Assembly: GCA_023436925.1 (NCBI GenBank)
Contig: JAEZHJ010000205.1
Location: 1 to 21,855, forward strand
DNA from: Actinomycetes bacterium
GTDB lineage: Bacteria; Actinomycetota; Actinomycetes; Propionibacteriales; Propionibacteriaceae
Direction: 5' to 3'
DNA: 21,855 nt
A program made the translations under genes and the position numbers. The notes under the pieces were generated by a model. That model had not been told where the DNA came from, searched no databases, and saw only the letters and a list, made by a program, of their open reading frames with translations. Position 1 is the first letter of the stretch; each line of letters opens with the position of its first letter. This document shows, piece after piece, positions 14,006-21,631 of the stretch.

Positions 14006-14560
14006 GTGCAGACGGTGAGGCAGATCGTCCGGGTCCTGAAGACCCCGGTGACGCTGCTGCTGCTGCTCGCGTTCGTGGGGTACGGCGCCGTCTGGGGCTA
14101 CGAACATGCCACCGCGCCGCGTCCGCAGCGCCAGCCGACCCCCTGCGTGATGATCAACGTCGGTGACGAGCTGACCCCCCGCTTCGTGCAGGTGCGGGTC
14201 CTCAACGGTGGCACCAAGGGTGGCCTGGCCAAGAACACGGCGACCTTCCTGCGCGCCTACGACTTCCGCGTGATCAAGGTGAACAACACCGAGGAGCGCC
14301 TGGACAACACGGTCATCGTCGGCAACTCCGTCGACGACCCCGAGGTTCAGCTGTTGATGGGCTTCTTCAAGGACGCCACCGCCCGCGCCGACGGCCGCGC
14401 CGACCACGTCGTCGACGTCCTCCTCGGCACGAACTCCTCACGGGTGACCAACCCGAAGGTGACCTCGGTGAAGGTCGACGGCCCGGTCTGCCTGCCGGCC
14501 GACACCAAGCTGCCGACCCCGACCCCGACGCCGAGCCCCAGCCCGAGCAAGAAGAAGTAG
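14006..14560 (+). CDS. single-pass membrane protein with LytR C-terminal (LytR_C) domain
   Basis: A 184-residue envelope protein. An N-terminal membrane anchor (about residues 13-31, TPVTLLLLLAFVGYGAVWG) is followed by an exported LytR_C domain (VQVRVLNGGTKGGLAKNTATFL to VVDVLLG) and a Pro/Ser/Thr tail ending in KKK. LytR_C is found at the end of LytR-CpsA-Psr wall-polymer transferases and as stand-alone proteins such as this; its binding partner is not established. GTG 14006 is chosen because AGGGAG (13995-14000) is 5 bp upstream; GTG 14000 overlaps that site. A TAGGCT -10-like hexamer (13969-13974) overlaps the stop of the previous gene. It ends 8 bp from the convergent antiporter stop. Confidence 0.85.
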   Translation: MQTVRQIVRVLKTPVTLLLLLAFVGYGAVWGYEHATAPRPQRQPTPCVMINVGDELTPRFVQVRVLNGGTKGGLAKNTATFLRAYDFRVIKVNNTEERLDNTVIVGNSVDDPEVQLLMGFFKDATARADGRADHVVDVLLGTNSSRVTNPKVTSVKVDGPVCLPADTKLPTPTPTPSPSPSKKK

Positions 14561-14568
14561 CCGCCGGC

Positions 14569-16047
14569 TCACTCCTGCTTCCAGCGGGCCAGCCGGCCGC
14601 CGCGCGAGATCGCGAGGAACCGCTGCTCCACCCGTCGCCGGTCCGCGGCGTGGGTCACCACCAGCACGTCGTCGCCGGACTTGATCAGGTCATCGGGCCG
14701 GGGGGCGAAGGACTCCTCCTGCCGGACGATCAGCGACACCACCGTGTTCCGCGGCAGCCGCAACTCACGGACGCTGACCCCGTGCAGCAGGGAGCCGGGC
14801 GGGACGTGGACCTGCATCATGTCGGCCTTGATGGTGTCCAGCGGCGCGAACTCGATGTCGACGTCGGTGGCGTCCTCCCCGGTGGAGACGCCGAGCGCCC
14901 GGGCCACCCACGGCAGGCTGGGCGACTGGAGCAGCGTGAACACCACCACGAAAGCGAACACCAGGTTGAAGATCTCGTGCGCCGCGGGGGCGGCGGCGGC
15001 GAGCGGCACCGTCGCCATGATGATCGGCACAGCGCCGCGCAGGCCCGCCCAGGAGATGAAGGCCTGCTCGCGCCACGGCACCTTGAACCAGGACACGCAC
15101 AGCATCACCGACAGGGGTCGGGCGACGAAGGTGAGGAAGGCTCCCACCACGATCCCGCCGACCACCTCCCCGAGGGTGATCGTGGTCGGGTCGGCGAGCA
15201 TGCCGAGCATCACGAACAGCCCGATCTGCGCGATCCAGCCCAGGCCTTCGGCGAACGAGCGGGTGGCGTGGCGGTGCGGCAGCGAGCCGTTGCCGAGGAC
15301 GACCGCGGCCACGTAGACCGCGGCGAACCCGGACAGGTGGATGGTCGAGGCGACGGCGTAGCAGAGCACCGTCCAGCCGATCGCGGCCAGCACGTACAGC
15401 CCGGACGCGGGCAGCTCGATCGCCCGGAGCAGCCGGATGCCGAGCCAGCCCAGGACGACCCCCACGACCACCCCGCCGGCCAGTTCGAGCACGATCAGCC
15501 CGACCAGCGCGACCGGGGCGGCCTGCACCGTCCCGAGCGACATCGCCGTCGCGGTGGCCACCAGCAGCACGATCGGGGCGTCGTTGAAGCCCGACTCGGC
15601 CTCGATCACCGCCCGCAGCCGCGGCGGCAGCGGGACCCGGCGCAGCACGGCGAAGATCGCGGCCGCGTCGGTCGGTGAGGTGATCGCCCCGAGCAGGATG
15701 GCGCTGGCCGGGTCGAGACCGAACACGAAGTGGGCGAAGGCGGCGACCGCCGCCACCGAGATCCCGACCCCGACGGTGGCCAGCAGGACCGCCATCGGCA
15801 GGGCGCCGCGGATCTCCTGCCACTTGGTGGTGAAACCGCCCTCGGCCAGGATCAGCACCAGCGCGGCGAAGCCGAGCGAGTGGGCCAGGTCGGCGTCCTC
15901 GAAGTTGAGGCCGAGTTCGCCGACCAGCACGCCGAGGCCGAGGAAGATCAGCAGGGACGGCAGTCCGAACCGGGCCCCCAACCGGGTCGCGACGATGGAC
16001 GCGAGCAGCACCACTGAACCAAGCAGCAGGACCTGGTCCAGTTCCAC
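14569..16047 (-). CDS. K+/H+ (Na+/H+) antiporter, NhaP2/CPA1 type with TrkA_C domain
   Basis: A 492-residue monovalent cation:proton antiporter. About twelve to thirteen hydrophobic helices fill residues 5-390, including LPSLLIFLGLGVLVGE, the ion-binding GAITSPTDAAAIFAVL and ESGFNDAPIVLLVA motifs, and WAGLRGAVPIIMA near the end. A cytoplasmic TrkA_C domain (about residues 405-475, KADMMQVHVPPGSLLHGVSV to DDVLVVTH) is typical of NhaP2/CvrA proteins and senses nucleotides or ions. It acts in pH or potassium balance; the exact ion is uncertain. The GTG start at 16047 follows AAGGAGG (16058-16052) by 4 bp. Part of that site lies in the perfect hairpin at 16056-16079. Confidence 0.92.
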   Translation of the reverse strand: MELDQVLLLGSVVLLASIVATRLGARFGLPSLLIFLGLGVLVGELGLNFEDADLAHSLGFAALVLILAEGGFTTKWQEIRGALPMAVLLATVGVGISVAAVAAFAHFVFGLDPASAILLGAITSPTDAAAIFAVLRRVPLPPRLRAVIEAESGFNDAPIVLLVATATAMSLGTVQAAPVALVGLIVLELAGGVVVGVVLGWLGIRLLRAIELPASGLYVLAAIGWTVLCYAVASTIHLSGFAAVYVAAVVLGNGSLPHRHATRSFAEGLGWIAQIGLFVMLGMLADPTTITLGEVVGGIVVGAFLTFVARPLSVMLCVSWFKVPWREQAFISWAGLRGAVPIIMATVPLAAAAPAAHEIFNLVFAFVVVFTLLQSPSLPWVARALGVSTGEDATDVDIEFAPLDTIKADMMQVHVPPGSLLHGVSVRELRLPRNTVVSLIVRQEESFAPRPDDLIKSGDDVLVVTHAADRRRVEQRFLAISRGGRLARWKQE

Positions 16048-16055
16048 ATCGCCTC

Positions 16056-16079
16056 CTTCGGGGGCTTCAACCCCCGAAG
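16056..16079 (-). promoter_or_regulatory. perfect hairpin overlapping the antiporter ribosome binding site
   Basis: Read on the minus strand, CTTCGGGGG (16079-16071) pairs perfectly with CCCCCGAAG (16064-16056) around a TTGAAG loop. The last three stem bases are the first three of the AAGGAGG ribosome binding site. It may end transcription from dhaM, limit antiporter translation, or both. The rest of the 91-bp gap holds only GC-rich short repeats. Confidence 0.55.
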
Positions 16080-16138
16080 CGCGGAACCCGCTGGGGGCGG
16101 GTGCACCGTCAGGTCAGGCGGAGGCCCCGCCCGATCCG

Positions 16139-16528
16139 TCAGGAGAAGAGTTCACGAGCCAGCGCCGCCTGCGCGACGGCGCCGATGTCACCACCGACCT
16201 GGGCGGTCACGCCGGCCGCCACGGCACCCTCGACCAGCGGGCCGTCGGCGAACACGACGTGCTCCCGCTCGTCGTCGTCGAGGAAGTCGAGCACGGCCTC
16301 GACGGTCATGGTCGCCGAGCCGAGGTCGGTCAGGATCACGACGTCGTGACCGGCTGCGCGCAGCTCGGTCACGGCGTCGTTCACCTTGTCGAACGACGTG
16401 CCGATCCGGCCGTCGTCGGTTCCCGCGGCGGCCCGCAGCGGGACGTCACGGGCCATCTGCCCGGTCAACTCGACGACTCCCGCCGCGAGTTGCTCGGAGT
16501 GGGAGACGATGACCAGCCCGACGCTCAC
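16139..16528 (-). CDS. dhaM: PTS-dependent dihydroxyacetone kinase, phosphotransferase subunit DhaM
   Basis: DhaM carries phosphate from the PTS (EI and HPr) to the ADP held in DhaL. This one is 129 residues, only the EIIA-mannose-like domain, with the phosphorylated histidine H10 in LVIVSHSEQLA and the downstream VVILTDLGSATMTVE loop. In E. coli DhaM is fused to HPr- and EI-like domains; the short form is the one seen in Lactococcus and Actinobacteria, so EI and HPr must come from elsewhere. The GTG start overlaps the dhaL stop (GTGA at 16528-16525). It is the last gene of dhaK-dhaL-dhaM. Confidence 0.94.
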   Translation of the reverse strand: MSVGLVIVSHSEQLAAGVVELTGQMARDVPLRAAAGTDDGRIGTSFDKVNDAVTELRAAGHDVVILTDLGSATMTVEAVLDFLDDDEREHVVFADGPLVEGAVAAGVTAQVGGDIGAVAQAALARELFS

Positions 16529-17157
16529 GCCGCCTCCGCCGCCTCGGCGGCCGCCGCCAGGATGTAGGCGGTCGAGGTGGCACCCGGGTCCTTGTGGCCG
16601 ATCGACCGGTCCCCGAGGTAGGAGGCGCGGCCCTTGGTGGCCTTCATCGGGACGGTGGCCTCGGCACCCTCAGCCGCCGCGGTGGCAGCCGCCCGAAGCA
16701 CTGCCGCGGGCTCGGCGCCGCTGTCGGCGGCCTGGCGGGCCGCCTCGAGGGCCGGCGTCCAGGCGTCCACCATGGTCTTCTCGCCGGTGGTGGCCTTGCC
16801 GCGGGCGACGATGCCGTCCAGTGCGCCGGACAGCAGCCCGACCACCCCGGCGGCATCGAGGTCACCCTCGAAGCCCTTGGAGGCGCGCAGGAAGGCGGTG
16901 CCGTACAACGGCCCGGCCGCCCCGCCGACGGTCGACATCAGCGTCTGCGCGACCACCTTCAAGACGTCCTGGATGGTGTCCGCGCCGCCTTCGAGCTTCG
17001 CCACCACAGCGGTGAAGCCCTTGTCCATGTTGGCGCCATGGTCGCCGTCGCCGATCGCACGGTCGAGGTCGATCAGTTCCATCCGGTGCTCGGCCATGGC
17101 CGCCTGGGCGCTGCGGATCCACGCCAGCGCCCAGGCAGTTGTCAATGATTCGCTCAC
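16525..17157 (-). CDS. dhaL: dihydroxyacetone kinase, ADP-binding subunit DhaL
   Basis: DhaL holds ADP/ATP and magnesium, passing phosphate from DhaM to dihydroxyacetone bound on DhaK. From GTG 17157 it has 210 residues, the length of E. coli DhaL. The nucleotide/metal loop is DLDRAIGDGDHGANMDKGF, with the conserved aspartates D32, D37 and D39. GGAAGPLYGTAFL and GDRSIGHKDPGATSTAYIL are further family motifs. GAGGA (17169-17165) is 7 bp before GTG 17157. A longer start at 17172 would overlap the dhaK stop and is less likely. It is 11 bp after dhaK and overlaps dhaM. Confidence 0.95.
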   Translation of the reverse strand: MSESLTTAWALAWIRSAQAAMAEHRMELIDLDRAIGDGDHGANMDKGFTAVVAKLEGGADTIQDVLKVVAQTLMSTVGGAAGPLYGTAFLRASKGFEGDLDAAGVVGLLSGALDGIVARGKATTGEKTMVDAWTPALEAARQAADSGAEPAAVLRAAATAAAEGAEATVPMKATKGRASYLGDRSIGHKDPGATSTAYILAAAAEAAEAA

Positions 17158-17168
17158 GCGATCAATCC

Positions 17169-18170
<1,002 letters not shown>

Positions 18171-18258
18171 AGGGCTCTCCTTTGAGGCGGAAGGCAGGGC
18201 GGGCACGTCCAACTCTGCCCGGTCCGGCCCGGACTCGAAAGGGGTCGGCGGTCGCACT

Positions 18259-18291
18259 TTCGTTCAAAGGGCTCCTGCGCACCTGAACGAA
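18259..18291. promoter_or_regulatory. inverted repeat upstream of dhaK, candidate operator
   Basis: TTCGTTCA (18259-18266) and TGAACGAA (18284-18291) are perfect 8-bp arms, with centres 25 bp apart (about 2.4 turns). They lie about 90 bp before dhaK, in AT-richer DNA than their surroundings. This suggests a dimeric regulator site for the dha operon. No regulator gene is in the window. The rest of 18171-18335 shows nothing I can interpret. Confidence 0.45.
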
Positions 18292-18335
18292 CGCCGGTCG
18301 GGGCGGTGAATCCGCTTGTCGGACCGGAACGGCAA

Positions 18336-18366
18336 CGGCTCCCCGTCCAGATCGGACGGGGAGCCG
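18336..18366 (-). terminator. strong hairpin terminator of tRNA-Ser
   Basis: A perfect 13-bp stem (18336-18348 with 18354-18366, arm CGGCTCCCCGTCC) with a 5-nt loop starts 8 bp after the tRNA 3' end on the minus strand. It is the strongest stem in the window apart from the tRNA. There is only a short T-containing stretch after it. Confidence 0.8.
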
Positions 18367-18373
18367 GTTCCAG

Positions 18374-18458
18374 CGGTGGCGGAGGGATTTGAACCCTCGG
18401 AGGGTTGCCCCTCACGCGCTTTCGAGGCGCGCTCTTTAGGCCGCTCAGACACGCCACC
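18374..18458 (-). tRNA. tRNA-Ser (anticodon CGA)
   Basis: A class II tRNA of 85 nt. The acceptor GGTGGCG (18458-18452) pairs with CGCCACC (18381-18375), with discriminator G at 18374 as normal for serine. The anticodon stem is CGCGC/GCGCG around the loop CTCGAAA, giving CGA (18424-18422), which reads UCG. A long variable arm (TGAGGGGCAACCC) and a T arm, GAGGG-TTCAAAT-CCCTC, follow. CCA is not encoded and must be added. A -10-like TACACT stands only 7 bp before the 5' end. Confidence 0.96.
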
Positions 18459-18465
18459 GCCGCAG

Positions 18466-18471
18466 AGTGTA
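18466..18471 (-). promoter_or_regulatory. probable -10 element of tRNA-Ser
   Basis: TACACT (18471-18466 on the minus strand) fits TANNNT and ends 7 bp before the tRNA 5' end, so the precursor would have almost no 5' leader. The -35 is not clear. This -10 is identical to the one before the gene at 13678. Confidence 0.45.
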
Positions 18472-18540
18472 GCCAACCGGGGACCGGCGTCGCGAATCGC
18501 GCCGGGCCTGAAGCCGCTGCCACCCGGGCCGGAGTGGGGC

Positions 18541-18999
18541 TCAGATGACCTTGATCTGGATCAGGGCGGGGTGGCGGGGCCACAGGCCGTGGACCTCCTC
18601 CACCGGCAGGAACCCCATCTCCTGGTAGAACACCCGGCTGGCCGCGGCGCTCGGGTCGGGGTCGGAGGCACCGATGGTTTTCACCTCGATCAGCCGGGTG
18701 CCGAAGGCGCGGGCGTCGGCCTCGATCTCGGCGAGCAGCCGGCGTCCGATCCCCTGGCGCAGGTAGGCGCGCCGGACCGCCATCAGGTGCACCTCGACGG
18801 TCTCTCGGAAGTGGGGCTCCAGCAGCAGCACGCCGACCGGTTCCCCGGTGTCGGTGCGCGCCAGGTAGGTGACCTGCTCGCGGGCGGCCGCGAGGTAGAA
18901 GTCGGTGTTGCGGGGCAGGACGAGGCCGTCCGGCAGGTCGGCCAGGATCGAGGCCGTCGCTTCCGGTTCCGGCTCGCTGCGCCGGACGGTGAAGTACAC
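18541..18999 (-). CDS. GNAT-family N-acetyltransferase
   Basis: A 152-residue protein with the GNAT fold. The central strand and acetyl-CoA loop are VEVHLMAVRRAYLRQGIGRRLLAEIE (the R-Q-G-I-G-R motif A, near residues 70-92), followed by LIEVKTIGASDPD and the C-terminal FYQEMGFLPVEEV that is usual for the family. The substrate cannot be told. The GTG at 18999 starts 9 bp after the tadA stop, so it may share the tadA transcript. It lies between tadA and tRNA-Ser. Confidence 0.87.
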   Translation of the reverse strand: MYFTVRRSEPEPEATASILADLPDGLVLPRNTDFYLAAAREQVTYLARTDTGEPVGVLLLEPHFRETVEVHLMAVRRAYLRQGIGRRLLAEIEADARAFGTRLIEVKTIGASDPDPSAAASRVFYQEMGFLPVEEVHGLWPRHPALIQIKVI

Positions 19000-19008
19000 G
19001 CCCGAATC

Positions 19009-19473
19009 CTACGACGGCCCCGGCCGGTGAGCGCCGAAGAAGTCCCGCAGCAACTGCCCGCACTCGGCCTCGAGGATGCCGGGCACGACGGCCGGGTTGT
19101 GGTTCAGCCGCGGATCCCGCACCACGTCCCACAAGGACGCGACCGCGCCCGCCTTCGGGTCGAAGGCCCCGAACACGAGCCGCTCGACCCGGGCCAGGAC
19201 GAGGGCGCCGGCGCACATCGTGCACGGCTCGAGGGTGACCACGAGCGTGCAGCCGGAGAGCCGCCAACTGCCGAGCGCCTCGGCGGCGCGGCGCAGCGCG
19301 AGAACCTCGGCGTGGGCGGTGGGGTCGGCGCTCAACTCGCGCTCGTTACCGGCCTCGGCCAGCACGGTGCCCGTCTCGTCCAGCACCACGGCGCCGATCG
19401 GGACGTCGCCGTGTCCGGCCGCGAGCCGGGCCTGCGCCAAGGCCAGGCGCATCGCCGGCTCCCAGCGGTTCAC
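19009..19473 (-). CDS. tadA: tRNA adenosine-34 deaminase TadA
   Basis: Converts A34 to inosine in tRNA-Arg(ACG), letting one tRNA read several arginine codons. It is 154 residues. The zinc-binding and catalytic residues are H54 and E56 (TAHAEVLAL) and the PCTMC motif with C84 and C87. The C-terminal segment (NHNPAVVPGILEAECGQLLRDFF) is as in other TadA proteins, which separates it from cytosine/guanine deaminases. The start is GTG 19473, where the N-terminal helix begins; ATG 19452 would cut it off. It lies 6 bp downstream of the acidic gene at 19480 and is probably in the same operon. Confidence 0.95.
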   Translation of the reverse strand: MNRWEPAMRLALAQARLAAGHGDVPIGAVVLDETGTVLAEAGNERELSADPTAHAEVLALRRAAEALGSWRLSGCTLVVTLEPCTMCAGALVLARVERLVFGAFDPKAGAVASLWDVVRDPRLNHNPAVVPGILEAECGQLLRDFFGAHRPGPS

Positions 19474-19479
19474 CCGGAC

Positions 19480-20127
19480 TCAGCTGAAGCTGGCGGCGGC
19501 CCGGGAGAACTGGGTGCCGAACTTGATCCGGGTGGCGATCCGCTCCAGCAGCGCCACCGAGTCCTCGTCGTAGTCGGCGGCGATCGCCTCCAGCTCGAAG
19601 TCGGGCAGCCCGGTATCGACCAGGATGTCGAGGTCGCCGACCGGGTAGGCGTCCTCGTCGTCCTCATCGTCGTCGGGCAGGTCGACCCCGAGGTAGTCGA
19701 CGATGTCGCGGCACAGCGGCCAGTCGTCGACGGTGCCGGCGTCGGACAGGAACACCTGCACCTTCTTGCCGCGGACCCGCACCAGGGCGAACACCTCGGT
19801 GGCCAGCGACACCATGCCGAGCGCGCCACCGTCGCCGGGGATCCGACGCAGGTGGCTGATCAGGCCGTCCAGGTCGTTGGCCAGGTCGAGCTCGAGGGCG
19901 ACCGCCATCGGCTCCCCGTCCTCACGGTAGAGCGCGACGACCAGGTCGATGTCGTCCTCGGTGGCGTCCTCGGGGTAGTCGTCGTAGTCGTCCTCGTCGT
20001 CGTCGGCGTCATCGACGTCGGCCTCGAGTTCGTCGTCCAGCTCCTCCAGCCCCGGCCGGTCATCGCCGAGGTTGGGCAACTCGATATCGAAGTCGCCTGT
20101 CGTCCCGCTCACGCCCATGCTCCTCAC
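19480..20127 (-). CDS. acidic tadA-associated protein (putative tRNA adenosine deaminase-associated)
   Basis: A 215-residue conserved actinobacterial protein whose gene regularly precedes tadA, hence the family name; its biochemical role is unknown. An extremely acidic segment at about residues 30-60 (ADDDEDDYDDYPED) and another near 150 (LPDDDEDDEDAYPVGDLDIL) flank a folded part (IDLVVALYREDGEPMAVALELD, VSLATEVFALVRVRGKKVQVFLSDA). GTG 20127 has GGAGGG (20139-20134) 6 bp upstream. ATG 20118 and GTG 20112 are alternatives, the latter with AGGAG at 7 bp. It ends 6 bp before tadA, so the two are cotranscribed. No catalytic motif is visible. Confidence 0.85.
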   Translation of the reverse strand: MRSMGVSGTTGDFDIELPNLGDDRPGLEELDDELEADVDDADDDEDDYDDYPEDATEDDIDLVVALYREDGEPMAVALELDLANDLDGLISHLRRIPGDGGALGMVSLATEVFALVRVRGKKVQVFLSDAGTVDDWPLCRDIVDYLGVDLPDDDEDDEDAYPVGDLDILVDTGLPDFELEAIAADYDEDSVALLERIATRIKFGTQFSRAAASFS

Positions 20128-20233
20128 TCGCTTCCCTCCATCGTGTCAGAAGTCCTCCGACAAGGCACGGCTCTGTACGGGATTGGCGCGGACCGGGCGG
20201 TGGCGGGTCGACCGGTGTGAAAAGCTGGGGGAC

Positions 20234-20875
20234 GTGGAACTGCGCGCGCTCGATCATCCGCTGGTGGCACACAAGGTGACCCGCCTGCGGGACAAGGACA
20301 CCAGTAGCACTACCTTCCGCCAGCTGGTCGAGGAACTGGTCACCCTGCTCTCCTACGAGGCGACCCGCGAGGTCAGGGTCGAGCCGGTCCAGGTCACCAC
20401 CCCGATCACCACCACCACCGGGGTCGCGCTGTCGAAGCCGGTGCCGCTGGTGGTCCCGATCCTGCGGGCCGGCCTGGGCATGCTGGAGGGCTTCATGCGG
20501 GTGATGCCGGTCGCCGAGGTCGGCTTCGTCGGCATGGTCCGCGACGAGGAGACGCTGCAGCCGTTCACCTACGCCGAGCGGTTGCCGGAGGACCTGTCCG
20601 GCCGGCAGTGCTACGTCCTCGACCCGATGCTGGCCACCGGCGGCTCGCTGGGCGGCACCGTCCAGTTCCTGGTCGACCGGGGCGCCGACCACATCACCTG
20701 CATCTGCCTGCTGGCCGCCCCCGAGGGCATCGACCGGATGCGGGAACTGGTCGACCCGCTCGGCATCCCGTGCACCCTGGTGGTGGCGGCGGTGGACGAG
20801 CGGCTGAACGAGATCGGCTACATCGTGCCGGGCCTGGGCGACGCCGGCGATCGGCTGTACGGCCTGGCCAAGTGA
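20234..20875 (+). CDS. upp: uracil phosphoribosyltransferase
   Basis: Salvages uracil with PRPP to make UMP. From GTG 20234 it has 213 residues, a typical Upp length. Seen are the N-terminal LDHPLVAHKVTRLRDKDTSS, VPILRAGLGMLEGFM, the PRPP loop LDPMLATGGSLGG and the C-terminal IGYIVPGLGDAGDRLYG, all characteristic. Upstream is only a weak GGGGG-rich ribosome binding site. The open frame before it extends to 20072 but shows no family likeness. The 106 bp between it and the divergent gene at 20127 must hold both promoters; I cannot identify them. Its stop overlaps the following GNAT start. Confidence 0.96.
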   Translation: MELRALDHPLVAHKVTRLRDKDTSSTTFRQLVEELVTLLSYEATREVRVEPVQVTTPITTTTGVALSKPVPLVVPILRAGLGMLEGFMRVMPVAEVGFVGMVRDEETLQPFTYAERLPEDLSGRQCYVLDPMLATGGSLGGTVQFLVDRGADHITCICLLAAPEGIDRMRELVDPLGIPCTLVVAAVDERLNEIGYIVPGLGDAGDRLYGLAK

Positions 20876-21513
20876 GGTTGGCGGACGCCTTCCCGCCGTT
20901 CGGCCTGCGGGTCGAGGCCGGTCCGCTGGTGCTGCGTCCGATCACCGACGAGGTGCTGGAGTCGCTGGTCGAGGTGGCGCTGGCCGGCATCCACCCGGCC
21001 GACCAGATGCCGTTCTACCATCCCTGGACGGATGCCCCCGCCGACCAGCTGCCGGCAGACTTCGTCCGATTCCACTGGGGGGTGCGGTCCCGCTTCTCCC
21101 CGGAGCGCTGGTCCCTGGAACTGGCCGTGGAGTACGAGGGACGCCTGGTCGGCACGCAGGGCCTCGCCACCGAGGACTACCTGGTCACCCGCAGCGGCGA
21201 GACCGGGTCGTGGCTGGGCAGGCAGTTCCAGGGCCGCGGCATCGGGACCCGGATGCGGCAGGCGATCTGCGCGCTGGCCTTCGACCACCTCGACGCCACC
21301 CGGATCACCTCGGGCGCGTTCCTCGACAACCCCGCCTCGCTGTCGGTGAGCCGCAAGGTCGGCTACCGGCCCAACGGCGTCCGTCTCCTGTCGCGTCGTG
21401 GCGAGCCGGCCGAGAACCAGTCCCTGCTGCTCACCCCGGAGACCTTCGTGAGGGGCGAGCCGATCACCGTGACCGGGCTGGCCCCGTTCCGACGCTTCAT
21501 CGGTCTGGACTGA
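20872..21513 (+). CDS. GNAT-family acetyltransferase (RimJ/RimL-like)
   Basis: A 213-residue protein of the Acetyltransf_3 type. It begins with GPLVLRPITDEVLESLVEV, has the W-rich part ERWSLELAVEYEGRLVGTQGL, the acetyl-CoA loop GRQFQGRGIGTRMRQAICALAF and the NPASLSVSRKVGYRPNGV ending motif. Such enzymes acetylate N termini of proteins or small amines; the substrate is not known. GTG 20872 overlaps the upp stop codon (GTGA), so translation is coupled to upp. TTG 20878 is an alternative. It is convergent with the ybaK-type gene, with repeat array 3 in between. Confidence 0.88.
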   Translation: MRLADAFPPFGLRVEAGPLVLRPITDEVLESLVEVALAGIHPADQMPFYHPWTDAPADQLPADFVRFHWGVRSRFSPERWSLELAVEYEGRLVGTQGLATEDYLVTRSGETGSWLGRQFQGRGIGTRMRQAICALAFDHLDATRITSGAFLDNPASLSVSRKVGYRPNGVRLLSRRGEPAENQSLLLTPETFVRGEPITVTGLAPFRRFIGLD

Positions 21514-21518
21514 ACCGC

Positions 21519-21614
21519 GGGGACGGTTCTCCGACACACGGGGACGGTTCTCCCGCACACAGGGACGGTTCTCCCGCACACAGGGACGGTTCTCCCGCAC
21601 ACGGGGACAGACCG
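21519..21614 (+). repeat. 21-bp direct repeat array 3, between convergent genes
   Basis: Four full units start at 21519, 21540, 21561 and 21582. They share (G/A)GGGACGGTTCTC, followed by CCGCACAC in three of four. The closing half-unit GGGGACAGACCG starts at 21603. It begins 5 bp after the GNAT stop and ends 17 bp before the opposite gene's stop. Units here end in CACAC, whereas those in ileS mostly end in CACAA. Confidence 0.97.
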
Positions 21615-21631
21615 TCGACCGCGACCCACGC

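Noticed and set aside
18264..18476. Protein-coding frames across the tRNA-Ser region
   Set aside because: They overlap the tRNA and its terminator hairpin and show no family features.
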